NCBI GenBank assembly: GCA_051453625.1
Contig: JBOZIK010000001.1
Coordinates: 63,776,105-63,820,718, forward strand
Length of the DNA: 44,614 bases
Reading direction: 5' to 3'
Origin: Welwitschia mirabilis
Lineage: Eukaryota; Gnetophyta; Gnetopsida; Welwitschiales
In this document: positions 31,690 through 43,095 of the stretch, in pieces
How positions within the stretch are numbered: the first letter of the stretch is position 1
Layout: each line of letters opens with the position of its first letter
The notes under the pieces: generated by a model
The model's input: only the letters and a program-made list of their open reading frames with translations
What the model was told of the DNA's origin: nothing
Databases searched by the model: none
Program-made: the position numbers and the translations under genes

Positions 31690-33840
31690 TTACTTAAGTA
31701 CTTTAAAATCATTACAAACAAGAATGGATAATAGATATTAATAAAGCTAATGAATCTAAAGATTTTGTCATCACCAGACTGATTTCTTCTAATTTAGCTC
31801 ATATTACCAATAAGTTAAAAGATATAAGTATTTCAAGAGTTTATTTGATAGATGAAATTTAAGATCTATTAACTGAAAATATTGATATTGATGAAACTAT
31901 ATGTTAGTATATCTTTAAAACAATTTCTCAAAATCAATGAAGGTGGGATTAGGATTTTGTTCATTGATTAGATGAATTTTACTTTAGAAAAATATATCAC
32001 TATTCTTTCCTTGAAATTAAAATAGCATAGAATTATCTATTTTATCCCTTCTTAAGGTAAAAAGACTAGCCCCATTAGAAACCTCTACTTCTGATTTTCC
32101 TGCCTCTAGTTAGTAGATTCATCTTCTATAGAAAATCCATGTAAGAATATCTAGAGACTAATCAACATCTTTTGAGCTATATTAATTTTTCCTTAAACTA
32201 GTAAGAGGACATTTTCAAAATTAATAGAAGATTAAAAAATAGATTCTTTATGTTTGGCTACAAATTCTCTAACCGCTAAGATGCTAAGAACTTAGAAGAT
32301 TCAAGAGTAACTCTTCAAAAAAGGTAAAATTGTTGAAATTAAAAAATGAATTTTATAAAGAAAAACTATCTTTTTGGAAATTAGAATTAAAGAAAATAAG
32401 AGAAGATAAATTATAATTATAGGATACATAAACTAATTTACTATAAATCCACTCTACCCATTTGCCTATATTGAATGCCCAAAATAGAATTTTGAAGTTG
32501 GAAAATCAACTGGGAGAGGATGGAAAAAGGTTATAACTACCTCCCTTAAATACAAAGAATATTTTGATAGACATACTACAAAATTTAGCACTATTTAAAC
32601 CTTTTGATATGAAATCTATTCAGAAGGAGAAAACTTTCATTTACAATAATGCTTCACTACCATTTAGCATTGAATATTTATAGAAGATATATATGGATGT
32701 GTAAGGCATGCATGAAAAGTACATGAAAATCCAAGAGAAAAATAGAAAATACAGGGATAAATGGATGGAATCATTAAATTAGAATTAGAATAAATAAAAA
32801 AAGATCAAAATTTTTTTTAAAAATATCTTTTAAAAAAAGGAATTAGAGTATTAATAATCACAGGAGAGAATTTTTTAAAACAATCACTAATTAATCAATG
32901 AGATCAAATAGGAAATTTCAAGAATTTTGGATAAGGTTTAGCTAATAATTAAATAGCCAAAAGTTAATTTATTCATAACAAAAATCATTTAGCAAAATTT
33001 TTATTCCATTAAATAAAATTTTATCCCTTTAAATCAAGTTAATCTTCTTGATAAATTATAAAATGAAAAGAGTAGATTTCTATACAAAAATAAGATATTA
33101 GAAATTAGGTTAGGAAAATAAGTAGGTTTTAGTCATGATGAGATTCAAGTGCCTCTTAATGTAAATTTCCATCCATAAAAATTATATGATCATCTTCACA
33201 ACTATGAAAATGTTCTAAATAATATGGTATAAAAAATTAAAGCTAAATGCAAAAAAGTATTCAAATAGTAAATTAAGCGTTAGAGAAGATAAGGAAGATT
33301 TAAACAAAAATAAGAAATTAAAAATCCTATTATTTTAGAAATAGAAAATAAGCTAATTTCCATTTGTGAGAATTTAAAAAGAGATCTTAGCCTTTTTGTG
33401 ATTACTGAAAAATACTTGAACATATTAAAAGTTCAAAGAAACCAGTTATTACATTCCATGAGGATAATTCAAGGAAATTTTACTAATATCTTTTTTAGGA
33501 AAGAATCATAAGAGAAACTTTGCATGATGGTATATGAAATTTATTCAGTTTTTTCAAAATCTAATGAGAAAATCCATACTAAAAGAGCTTAAACTATGCA
33601 AAACACTAGAACTATAGAGTCCACATAGATAAAAATGAATGGATCTGATCAAGACACTTTAAATTTAGGGAATCCTTTACTTCTTAAAGAGAAAATGGAG
33701 AAGATGAAAAAGATTGAATAAGAAAAGAGATCCAAGTCAGAAGAGAAACTAGATGCATCAAAGAAATAACTTAATGCTTTTCTCTATCATTTTGTCTCTG
33801 ATATGATAAAGTGCTTGTTATTTGAGGACTAACAAATTGA
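31690..33840 (+). pseudogene. Decayed extra coding-like region of element P, unknown protein
   Basis: Between pol and the 3' LTR the plus strand shows a long series of protein-like pieces in changing frames. Examples are DFVITRLISSNLAHITNKL (about 31765), LKLKNEFYKEKLSFWKLEL (about 32334), LNAQNRILKLENQLGEDGKR (about 32474), MKSIQKEKTFIYNNASLPFS (about 32610), FSHDEIQVPLNVNFHP (about 33130) and MNGSDQDTLNLGNPLLLKEK (about 33632). The repeated charged and leucine residues suggest coiled coil. Some Athila-type elements carry an extra ORF after pol, sometimes called env-like, but I see no signal peptide or membrane segment and cannot assign a function. It may also be foreign nested coding DNA. 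Confidence 0.45.
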
Positions 33841-33854
33841 TAAGCATGAAGAAT
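33841..33854 (+). other. Decayed polypurine tract of element P
   Basis: The bases before the 3' LTR, TAAGCATGAAGAAT, occupy the place of the plus-strand priming tract. They look like a G-rich tract (AAGTATGGGGGA type, from memory of plant gypsy elements) after G-to-A changes. The identification rests on position. Confidence 0.45.
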
Positions 33855-34450
33855 TAATGAGTTATTAATTTTTAAATTATTGGGTTTAAATTCATGTAGA
33901 TTATTTTATTATTTACTTTATGTGTATAAGTTAAATTAATTAATATGTTAACTATTTTTGTAGAAATAATAATAAAAAATTAAAAAAGAGAACTTGTAGA
34001 GAGATTGGTAGTAGCTAGGAACCAGTTACACAAGAAGTGGTGGTGGTGCAAAAAATGATGAAGTTTGTTATTTGGTAGACATGTACTATGAAGAGATGGA
34101 AATGGCATATTTTTAGTTTCCAAAAATTAGATCTTGAAAAAGACTTTAGGATAGAAGAAGATCCAAATAAGACTACTAAAAAGTAAATTTTTATCTACAT
34201 ACAACCAAAAGAGCAGTGAGATTTATTTTTATAATGTTATTTGTATTATTAACATCAATGAATTTCTGATGCATTTGAAAAGAGCTCATGTTTTCTTCCA
34301 TGTTATTATTATTAATATTGACAAAAGATAGTATTAATATTATGCACTAGTTAAAAATAAATAGTGCATTTTATGATCTAATTAACCATATATTCTATTA
34401 TTTTCCCCATTATTGGTAACACTAGATGTATGTATAGCTATATGTGTGGA

Positions 34451-34514
<64 letters not shown>

Positions 34515-34713
34515 AAACAATTCTTAATAAAGGTAGTATTCTAATTCAAGAAGATATTTAAGTCTTTAAAATATTAGAATGAATCTTGATAAAAATTCTA
34601 ATCATTTAAGTTTACATGGTAGTTACATCTTGTCATTATTTCAAGATTTTACTCAAAATTGTTTTGATACTTTTTTCTTTTAAGTTTTGTTCTATGAAAA
34701 ATTAGATTTTTTA
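33855..34713 (+). repeat. 3' LTR of element P
   Basis: Aligns with 22041-22807 from TAATGAGTTATTAA to TTAGATTTTTTA. It is longer mainly through the expanded TG run and an insertion near 34370-34440. Its last bases differ from the 5' LTR (GACTTGTCA) mostly by C-to-T. Confidence 0.85.
34443..34514. repeat. (TG)n microsatellite in 3' LTR of P
   Basis: Long alternating TG run with a few interruptions, at the position of a TA/TG run in the 5' LTR. Confidence 0.95.
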
Positions 34714-34714
34714 A

Positions 34715-34719
34715 ACTAA
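34715..34719 (+). repeat. Candidate target-site duplication of element P, right
   Basis: ACTAA one base after the aligned LTR end, matching 22036-22040. Confidence 0.5.
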
Positions 34720-35534
34720 ATATTAATTATAATATCAATAATTAAGTATAAATTTTACTTATAATGCCTTTTTCCATTTTGAGAAAATATTATTTAACAT
34801 TCAAATATATCAATTTTTTATGTACTATTTGCATACTAAAATTTTGTTGGGTTAATATGTCATTAAGACATTTCATTCATTAGAAATTAATTATCTTAAA
34901 AAATTTTCATATATCTTTAATGTTTTATTAATTAATTAGTAGATTTTCTACTCCTTATTTCGTAAAAAAAGTACGTCTTAATAGCTCTATTGAGATTTTG
35001 AATTAAACTCTAAAGAAAAAATAAAAGTTAATGGATAATGATTAAGAATTTATTAATAACTTGATAATCATTATTATATCATGAAAATGAGAGAAGTAAT
35101 TAACTTAGAATGTTTTCTTAGCTAATAGAAGGGTCTTTCCTTTATCATTATCTAAATGATTTCTCAGTTAGATCCCTTGGTTAAGTTATTTTACTACTTA
35201 ACCATCTTTTTACTTCTTTTTATGTTGAATTCCATTTGAGTATTCATGTAAGTAATTTTAATTTAATTACCTCAAGTGGTAATATTAAATTTTAGTTAAT
35301 ATTTGGACATTTTCATGTTTATGAATTTTTTTTCGAAAGCAAAATGCCTATGTTATCTTATTACAGTGTTAATTATGTCACTTAAATACTTATTTTTTAA
35401 ATATGTACTTTGTTAGTTTACCATTATAATGCTTAATCAATGTTTTAATAATATTTTGGAATATGAATTAATTAAAAATAAAAAATTAAAATTAAGAGAA
35501 AAGTTGAGAAATCTACATGCTTCTAACTCTGTTA
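34720..35534. other. Unassigned AT-rich stretch
   Basis: No coding signal, no repeat boundary. As the right flank of element P it should continue whatever lies left of 22036. Confidence 0.4.
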
Positions 35535-35680
35535 TGTCCTAACATAAGAAAAGCTTTTCTTGCCTTTATCAATGTAATATGATAGCTAATGCAAACTCCA
35601 CTATAGGGTTAGTTAGCCACGATATATCTTTAAGATATGGGTTCTTACTCTCTTAATAGGAGTTTCACTCCCCTCAGTAT
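35535..35680 (+). repeat. Conserved post-pol block, copy 4
   Basis: Aligned landmarks: GTCCTAACATAAG, CCTTTATCAATGTAATATGA, TAGCTAATGCAAACTCCACT, GGGTTAGTTAGCCACG, GGGTTCTTACTC and TTTCACTCCCCTCA. No pol domain precedes it directly, so it marks the 3' part of an otherwise lost plus-strand element. Confidence 0.72.
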
Positions 35681-38030
35681 GATGAAGGTGTTTTAATACC
35701 CATTAACTTGATTCTCCATACCTCCATAACTATGCCTTTGTAAGCACCTACAACACATAGTTATTAAATGGTAAACTAATAAAGCTTTATTTTTTATTAC
35801 AACTAATGATAAAATTAAATAATGATATCAACATTACATTGTTATTTTTGCAAGATAATCATTAGATGTTTTCACAACCACTTCCATTTATTACATGATA
35901 CTCTATGTCATTTAGCATTAAACCATGCATCTATATTGTTAAGTAATTTTATGACATATATTAATGGGTCTTATTAGGATAGCACTTAGGCCATAATATT
36001 TAATATCTTACACTATTAGTTCTATTCATATTAACTTAGTATTTTCACAGTGCTTTTATTTAGTCATTTTTGCATCCATTTATATTCATTAGAGGGTCAA
36101 TTCCATTATTGTTAATTTGTACTCACTTCATATCATTGATCTTTACTTGACCATCCTACTATTTTTGCATTAGTAATCCATTTCATTTTCCACCTCTTTT
36201 AACTATGATCTCTAATTTTCCTTGTTTTTATTTTCCTACATTTTGGTTTTACTCTAATGTTTATGTTTTTCTTTTATGATGATTAGTTTGCACTTTGATT
36301 TAGCTAGCCTCTTGTCTTGATTCATCTTGAAATTCTTATTTTTTCACTTATAATGTTTCTAAGTCATTTAAGCTATTTTGCTTCTTTATCTAAACATTTG
36401 GTAAATCATTACAAAGGTTTTCTTCATATCATCTGAATTTCTCTCATATTTGATCTTTATTGGTTTATTTTTTAAGTAATTCAAAGATCTCATCAATCTA
36501 ATTTATCTAGATGAAGTAAGATGGATGACTATAATAAATAGTAGATTAAAACCCTTTTTTCCCTTGCTATTTAGTTATTTTTTCATTTAAGTCACTTTCC
36601 TCCTCCATTTTGATGATAATTAAGGATGAATTAATGCATTTAATTGGTGGAATGTACGTATTTTTACTTTAGGAATGAGGTTTTGGTAAATACATCAGGC
36701 TTAGATTTTAATTCAACGACATCTTTTTGGATTTAACAGTAGTTTTTAAGTTATGTTATACATATTGGGCTTGATGGTATATGGTTTTTATAATTTCACA
36801 TGTATCTTTTAGTATGTCACATACACATTTCCACTACCACAAGACTCAGATATTTAGTTTAAGATTTTTCCATATCATGAATAAGACTTACATCTTTGAT
36901 GGTAACATTCTAACTGTATTGCATATAATTGGAAAACTCACTTATGTAATCAAATTATGATTTTTATGATACGTAATATTTTGCATTACTTTTATGATTT
37001 TTACTTAGTTTACATTCTACTCTATCATTGTTAAATCTTTATCAAACCAATAGTGAAAATGACATAAGAATAATCACCATTATTTAATGTTTATTTAATG
37101 ATCAATTTAAAAGAATCTATAGATCTTTTATAGATGCAATTGAGTTATGCACCAAAGAGGTCAAAATTTATATTTGGGACCATCATTCACTTGATTGTCT
37201 AGATGATCCTACTAGCATAAATATTCGTGTAATAGCATAGTAGCTACTAAATAAATTCTTTACTTGATTTAAACTAAGAATCTACATAGTAAACTATTGA
37301 AATTGATTATAGTGCTTACATATAAGTAAAGGGCTATGTTGCAAGGCAAAATTAACCATATTTAACATCATTTATAAAGTATTTTTTTGGCCTATTTATT
37401 AAGTTTTTAATGGAATAAATAGAAAACACTAATTATTTATTATAGATAATTAAAAAACATAGTTTTTTAGAATTTTAATCCTTTATATATTTTTTTAAAG
37501 CATGATTCATTCATGATCTTATTGGTAGATCTATGATGGTCAATTGATAACATGATAACAAAGTTTGACATTATATAAAGCTTTCAATCCACTCTATTAC
37601 TAAATTGAACATGATCACTGAGGATTTCTTAAGGATGTTCTAGATTTACTGAAACTATAGAATTACTTTCATGATTAAATGAAGGTTATTTAATGATCAA
37701 ACAATGGATTTTAGAGCACTATTCACCACCTAGCCATCTAGATAAAGATAATATCTGAGCACATTTTAACAAGATTTATAGAAGCTGATATGTTAGTGTA
37801 GTAGTGGATCATTACATATAGATAGTTATTTTCCTAACTCATCTACATGAAGTAGGTGGATGATGAATAATCATTACATCTATTACTAAATTTATACTAT
37901 AATTTTCCATCTACCACCTATCTAAACCAATGAATAATCATCTACTAAATTTATATTATAATTATCAAACCTTCCATCCATCTATTTTCCATCTACCATT
38001 CATCTACTGCTTATCTACCATATGTATGCC
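35681..38030. other. Noncoding stretch, probable post-pol/LTR remnants
   Basis: T-rich on the plus strand with no gene signal. CATCTAGATG-type motifs recur near 36505, 37197, 37735 and 37840 (variant CATCTACATGAAG). Two imperfect tandem units of about 65 bp lie at roughly 37867-37931 and 37932-38000, sharing ATCTACTAAATTTATA-TATAAT and CCATCTACC. LTR ends could not be set. Confidence 0.4.
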
Positions 38031-38040
38031 ACCTATCTAA

Positions 38041-38055
38041 ACCTATAAAAAAACC
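38041..38055 (+). promoter_or_regulatory. TATA-like box, possible LTR remnant
   Basis: ACCTATAAAAAAACCCC is followed by a C/T-rich stretch, as in plant LTR promoters. No LTR boundary supports it. Confidence 0.35.
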
Positions 38056-38700
38056 CCATAAACATCTATTTTCTACATCTTCTTTACATTGAAGTATCTT
38101 ATGATATTAGATCATTTTAGGTAAGAAATCCATCTTTCCACTTATAAAATAATCTCTTCTTCTTCTTGAACTATGTTTCATTCATTAAGGAACTACTATT
38201 TGTAAATGGATGTAATTAAAAGTGCAGTTCATAATTAAATCAAGAGTGTTTTTTTCTCAAATTGTCTCTTTATATTCCTCATGTTTTATGTTAATGTCAA
38301 TTTAATTCTATTCTAGATTAAGTCTAATTTTTATATGAAGCATAAGGACTAACTCAAGTGATAATAAGTTACTAAATTAATTAATTAATTGCACTTAGAA
38401 CATTTCATTTCTACTCCATTACATGCCCATTTTCATTGCATTCCATCCCTTTGAATTCTTCATTTTATTAAAAATACCAAAAACAATGATGTGCCTTTTA
38501 TTTTAAATAAATTAACCTTCCAATATTCCTTCCTTTTCTTTAATAGTTTATAACATTTAGGTTGTACCTTATACTAATGTGTGTCATGTGCTTGATAAAA
38601 ATTGACATTTATATCAAGGAATTGGGACATTATTAAACATTTAATTAATCATCATGATGGTTTTATGTATTTCTTCCATGAAAATCCTATTTTACTACTA
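38056..38700. other. Unassigned AT-rich stretch
   Basis: No coding signal or repeat identified. Confidence 0.4.
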
Positions 38701-39842
38701 ATATACATAAAATTTATCCTTCTGTAGGTTAAATATAACATCAGGGCTATTATGGTACGAGATTGAACTATGTAAAGCATACTTGACAGTGGTGTCAGTC
38801 ACAAGCCTAGTGATAGCAATTCCTTGGAAAAAATAAATATCATACTTATGTTCCTAATTCCTCTTGATGTGTATAATTCATTCTCATAATTTATGCATAG
38901 TGAAGATACATAAGGAATATTTTCTAAGACAAATCCCTCAATTTGGGCCCATGATTAAATAATTATCTTATGTATTTTTGGGCATTCTTTAGAATGATTT
39001 CATTAGGTCTTAAATACCATAATTGAAAAACCCTAATCTAGGCCTATAAATACCCTTCCTCATTTCATTTAAAGTTAGTGACTTTCACTATGATATTTTA
39101 AGGAGATTAGAGATGTAGTAATGAGTTCCTTGTAAGCCTCCCATAGGGATGGGATACCTACCAAGCTTTTTATCATGAGTACATTTTTTGAATGTATGCT
39201 TTACTTATTTTGATAATAAAGTGCCACATATTCTTGATGCATTACTTTGGTATTAAGTCATCAATGCCATACTTGTTATACTTAGGATTGGCTAAGTCAT
39301 GTTTTTACTTTAAAATCTAACTTGATGGTTTTCTTAACATTCTAGCTTGCATAACTTGAATGTTTATTTGATTGAACTTAAGAGATCCCTACTTTTTATA
39401 CTTATTTTATTATTGCTGTGAAGGCTAGATGCCTTGGTTATATTACCCTCATATCTATGATGAATGAGATTATGCCATTATGCTTGAGCTTAAACTAATG
39501 AATACCCAGGGTCATAGTGGATTATACTCTTGTAAATGAGTTAAAAGTAAAGCTACATGTTTTTATTATAATTACTTGTGCTTTTTATTGAAGTTGTTAT
39601 GTTAGTTTAAATGATATACCTCATTCCTAGCTCTTTATATATCATTTCAACTTTTATTACTTTCTACTTTTGTGCTTATTTTATTAATAGCTTTTGCCAT
39701 ATATCTCTAAGGAAAAACTACACTAGGACTATACTACAAATATAAATACTAGTACTTTAAGTGGTTAAGATTTGTATCCCTAGGATAATCTTATGAATTA
39801 CAATATATTAATGACAAACATAAGCATAGGAAAATTTAATCA
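38701..39842 (+). repeat. 5' LTR region of element Q (limits approximate)
   Basis: The region carries a TATA box at 39044-39052 and a downstream AATAAA at about 39215, and ends shortly before the primer site. A possible CA end is at 39841-39842. The start is unknown because the 3' LTR lies outside the window. Confidence 0.5.
39044..39052 (+). promoter_or_regulatory. LTR TATA box of element Q
   Basis: Reads CTAGGCCTATAAATACCC, a typical plant LTR promoter context, about 0.8 kb before the primer site. Confidence 0.65.
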
Positions 39843-39854
39843 TGAATAGCTTTT

Positions 39855-39872
39855 TGCCATTATTGTTGGGGA
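39855..39872 (+). other. Primer-binding site of element Q (tRNA-Asp type, decayed)
   Basis: Reads TGCCATTATTGTTGGGGA, preceded by TTTT. Against TGGCGCCGTTGCCGGGGA the changes are C-to-T and G-to-A except at the third base, which is C here and also in element D. Confidence 0.75.
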
Positions 39873-40895
39873 TAATGACATGGTAGATATAGTGGGCATA
39901 CAAAGAATTTACTTTTTTATATACTTTTTAGATTTCTATTTATTTTTTAGGTTTTTTTCTTTTTCTTANNNNNNNNNNNNNNNNNNNNNNNNNNNNNNNN
40001 NNNNNNNNNNNNNNNNNNNNNNNNNNNNNNNNNNNNNNNNNNNNNNNNNNNNNNNNNNNNNNNNNNNNNNNNNNNNNNNNNTTTCCTTTTGATTTTCCTT
40101 CTTTTATTTCTTTTATGTTTTATTGTTGTCTTTTTCCCCTTTTCAAAATATTATTTAATTAGTATATCAAACTTTCTTACATGGGTTGATCTTCTATAGG
40201 TTTTAAAGAAAAGATTTTAAGAAAACAAAAAAAAATTCATTCTTTTATCCATCTCTCACTCTATCATATTTTCTTCTCTCTTCTATTATCTATCTTATGG
40301 AATTCCTCAATAGGTACTTGAAAATTATCTTGAAAAAGGAAATCATCAGAAAATCTTAGGGAAGTGCTTTAATACATGCACTTTTTGTTTCTATAATTTT
40401 TTATTTTCTACATTGCATTACACTGTATTTCTATTTTTTCATTATTCCTTCCCAAAAATTTTACTTAGTATTTTTCTATTTGTTAGTCAAATCTATCGTG
40501 TATTTTAGACTACTAATTTTTTCAAAAACTTGACTATTAATGTTTTCAAACTAATTTTAAGCCAGCTTACTAGCATAGCCATCTTCCCTAATTAGGGTTT
40601 CTGACTTTTTGCATTAAACCATCTTCATCTTTCATTATATTCACTTTTATGGCATCTTAAATCTTTTCATATACTTTGTGCTTTACTAAATGTAAGATGT
40701 TTTGACTTTATTACATTTTATAAATTAGAAATAAACCTTTGATGGTAGGTTATATCAACTCCTTGTTGAAGACGGCATGAATAAAAATCATAAAGATTAC
40801 CAAAGAGACCTCAACAAAACCATAGTGGCTCTAGGAGTAATGATTGACTAAATAAACATACATTTATCTTAAAAGACTACCTTTAATCTCAATAT
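39873..40895 (+). other. Leader of element Q
   Basis: Noncoding leader between primer site and gag, T-rich at 39908-40150 as in related plant elements, with a 113-N gap at 39969-40081. No other feature seen. Confidence 0.55.
39969..40081. other. Assembly gap (113 N)
   Basis: Run of N within a T-rich leader. Confidence 1.
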
Positions 40896-42130
40896 TTGGG
40901 TACATCATATTATATTATTCAACTTCCAAATGTTGAAAGAATAAACATTAAACCATCTTTGATTCAACTTCTTCTACACTTCTATGGTTTAGAGTCAAAA
41001 GAATGCTACTTACATCTCAAAGCATTTGAGTACATTCTTTCCATAGTTCCTCAAAATACAGATGTATCTAATGCACTTTGATTGGCCTTCTTTCCTTCTT
41101 CCCTCTAAAATAAGGCAAAATCTTAGATTTACACATTGAAACCTACTTCCATCACCACATGGACTAAGCTCAATTAAGAAGTCATTAGGATATTTTTCTC
41201 TAGTTATAAAACCAATGTAAGTAGGAGGGAAATTATGAAANNNNNNNNNNNNNNNNNNNNNNNNNNNNNNNNNNNNNNNNNNNNNNNNNNNNNNNNNNNN
41301 NNNNNNNNNNNNNNNNNNNNNNNNNNNNNNNNNNNNNNNNGTCATTAGGATATTTTTCTCTAGTTATAAAACCAATGTAATTAGGAGGGAAATTATGAAA
41401 TTTTAAGAAAAAGATAATAAAACCATCTCCTACACCTTAAAAAAAATTCAAGAACCTACTTCTTAAATTTTCACAACATGGTTTTAAATAAGAAAGAGTT
41501 ATAAGTTTATTTTATGAAGGACTTTTATCCATTCATAGCCAACTTGTAGAGATGATTCATAGGAGAAGTATTTTTAAATATTAAGATTAATGAATCTTAC
41601 AACTACTTGGAGATCATATCTAAGATTTCTAATAATTGGGAGAAACCTAGTGAAGTAACTAAATCATAACAACTTATTAGCTCTACTAATATCTTAAAAA
41701 TTCTTAACAATACTAAGGTTAACCAAAATTTAGATGATATTTTTATGAAAATTGAAACTCTTGGTATCAATCCTAAATCCATAACTCCAACTCTTCATTG
41801 CAATACTTATCAAGTAAATACTCATAAAACCTTATATTATCAATTCATTCCCATGTTCCAAGGAGTAGTAAATGAACAAGTTAATGCTATAAGATAACAA
41901 TGGTATAACAAAAGAGCCAATAACACCTACCACAACATCTATAACCCTAGATGGAGAAACCACCCAAACGTTTCATAAATATAAGATAACTCTAATCAAG
42001 CCTTAAGTAGTCAATCTAAAACTTTGAATCCTTGTCTAACTTCTAACCCTTTAGAAACCACACTTCAAAAGTTAATGGAAGTTCAACATCACATTAGTAC
42101 ATCTCAACAAAAATTTAAATAATAAACCTC
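40896..42130 (+). pseudogene. Gag of element Q (degraded)
   Basis: The open piece 40896-41081 reads KPSLIQLLLHFYGLESKECY and LHLKAFEYI, matching the FHGLE-E-PY-HL-EFEE start of plant gypsy gag. It continues past a stop as AFFPSSL-NKAKS, IYTLKPTSITTWTKLN and RIFFSSYKTN, the LFPFSL--KA--WL--L---SI-TW core. Later pieces include NYLEIISKISNNWEKP and, at 41940-41969, YNPRWRNHPN, the counterpart of YNPGWRNHPNFSW. The start chosen is the first ATG of the open piece; the true start may lie upstream. A 100-N gap with duplicated flanks lies at 41241-41340. Confidence 0.88.
41241..41340. other. Assembly gap (100 N) with duplicated flanks
   Basis: The 60 bases before (41181-41240) and after (41341-41400) differ at one position only. 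This is best explained as two contig ends that overlap and were not merged. Confidence 1.
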
Positions 42131-42734
42131 TTTTACATTGCAAAAGTTATAATAATAAATTCATCAACTAATTTAAACCACCATCCATATCCTTACATCA
42201 CTTAATCAACATGAGAATGAAAATCTTTTGACTATTCATAAGCATAACCCTATTAGTTGTAAATTTACAGAGGATACATAAATCAATAAAATAGAAGTTA
42301 TATACTTGAGAAGTGGGAGTAAAATAAATAAATAATTATGAGAAAAAAATATCAAGAAGAAGAATAAGCATAAAAATATAAGCCTAAAGGTAAGGAAAAG
42401 GTAGAGCAGAAAGATGAAGATAAGAAAGTTGTCCCAACTTATTAGAAATCCATGCCCTTTCTTTAATAACTTAGAAATAATCACTTGGATAAGAAATAGT
42501 AATAAGCATTAGAAATTTTCAAGGAAGTAAAATCAAAATCCCTCTTTTAGAATCGATTAAATAAATCCCTTCTTATGCTAAAATTTTGCAAGATTTATGC
42601 ACTATCAAAAGAAGGATGAATGTAAAGAGTAAAGCTTCCTTGCTTAACAACTAGTGCTATCATGCAAAACCAAATCCCTACAAAATACAAAGACCTTGGA
42701 TGCCTTATAATATCTATCACTATATATAATACAA

Positions 42735-43095
42735 ACCTCTAACAAGCCTTATTAGATCTTAGAGCTAGTGCTAATATTTTACCTTATAGTATTGACAAGG
42801 CACTTGGTTTAGATGATCTCAAGTATATCAATCTTTAACTAAAATTATCTAATAATTCTTTGAAGATACTTTTGGGAATAGTTGAATATTTGATTATCTA
42901 AGTTAAAAATTATTACTTTCCAATGGACTTTGTAGTCTTAGAGATGGAAACGACTAGAATTCATACCATTCCTCTTATCTTAAGGAGACCTTTTCTTACT
43001 ACTTCTAATGCTCCTATAAATTGTAGAAATGGTATTTTAAATATTTCTTTTGAAAAAATAACTATTGAATTGAATATTTTCAATACCATAAAGTA
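42735..43095 (+). pseudogene. Aspartic protease of element Q (degraded)
   Basis: Reads ALLDLRASANILPYSIDKAL then GLDDLKYINL, LKLSNNSLKILLGIVEYLI, NYYFPMDFVVLEMETT, IPLILRRPFLTTSNAPINCR and ITIELNIFN. The catalytic D is kept (42755-42757), but the G of DLGAS is R (42761-42763), a single G-to-A change. The distal ILGRPFLAT motif reads ILRRPFLTT, again G to R. Only two stops interrupt it, so this is one of the better preserved domains. Confidence 0.9.

Larger units (their letters stand above)
22041..34713 (+). mobile_element. Element P: gypsy retrotransposon with both LTRs, about 12.7 kb
   Basis: Direct repeats at 22041-22807 and 33855-34713 act as LTRs. A candidate primer site lies 3 nt inside the 5' LTR, then gag, protease, RT, RNase H and integrase in order on the plus strand to about 28680, then a 5-kb post-pol region to the 3' LTR. 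Candidate ACTAA duplications flank it. The RT and integrase motifs are of the plant Athila/Tat side of gypsy. All genes carry many stops, and the LTRs differ strongly, so insertion is old. The long 3' part may be an extra gene region, nested insertions, or both. Confidence 0.85.

Noticed and set aside
22041-34713. Element P as an endogenous pararetrovirus
   Set aside because: It has LTRs and a clear integrase after RNase H, and no movement-protein domain is seen.
42236-42484. 82-codon hydrophobic minus-strand reading resembling a membrane protein
   Set aside because: It is the complement of lysine-rich decayed gag-protease DNA of element Q; the Phe/Leu/Ile richness comes from A-rich plus-strand codons.
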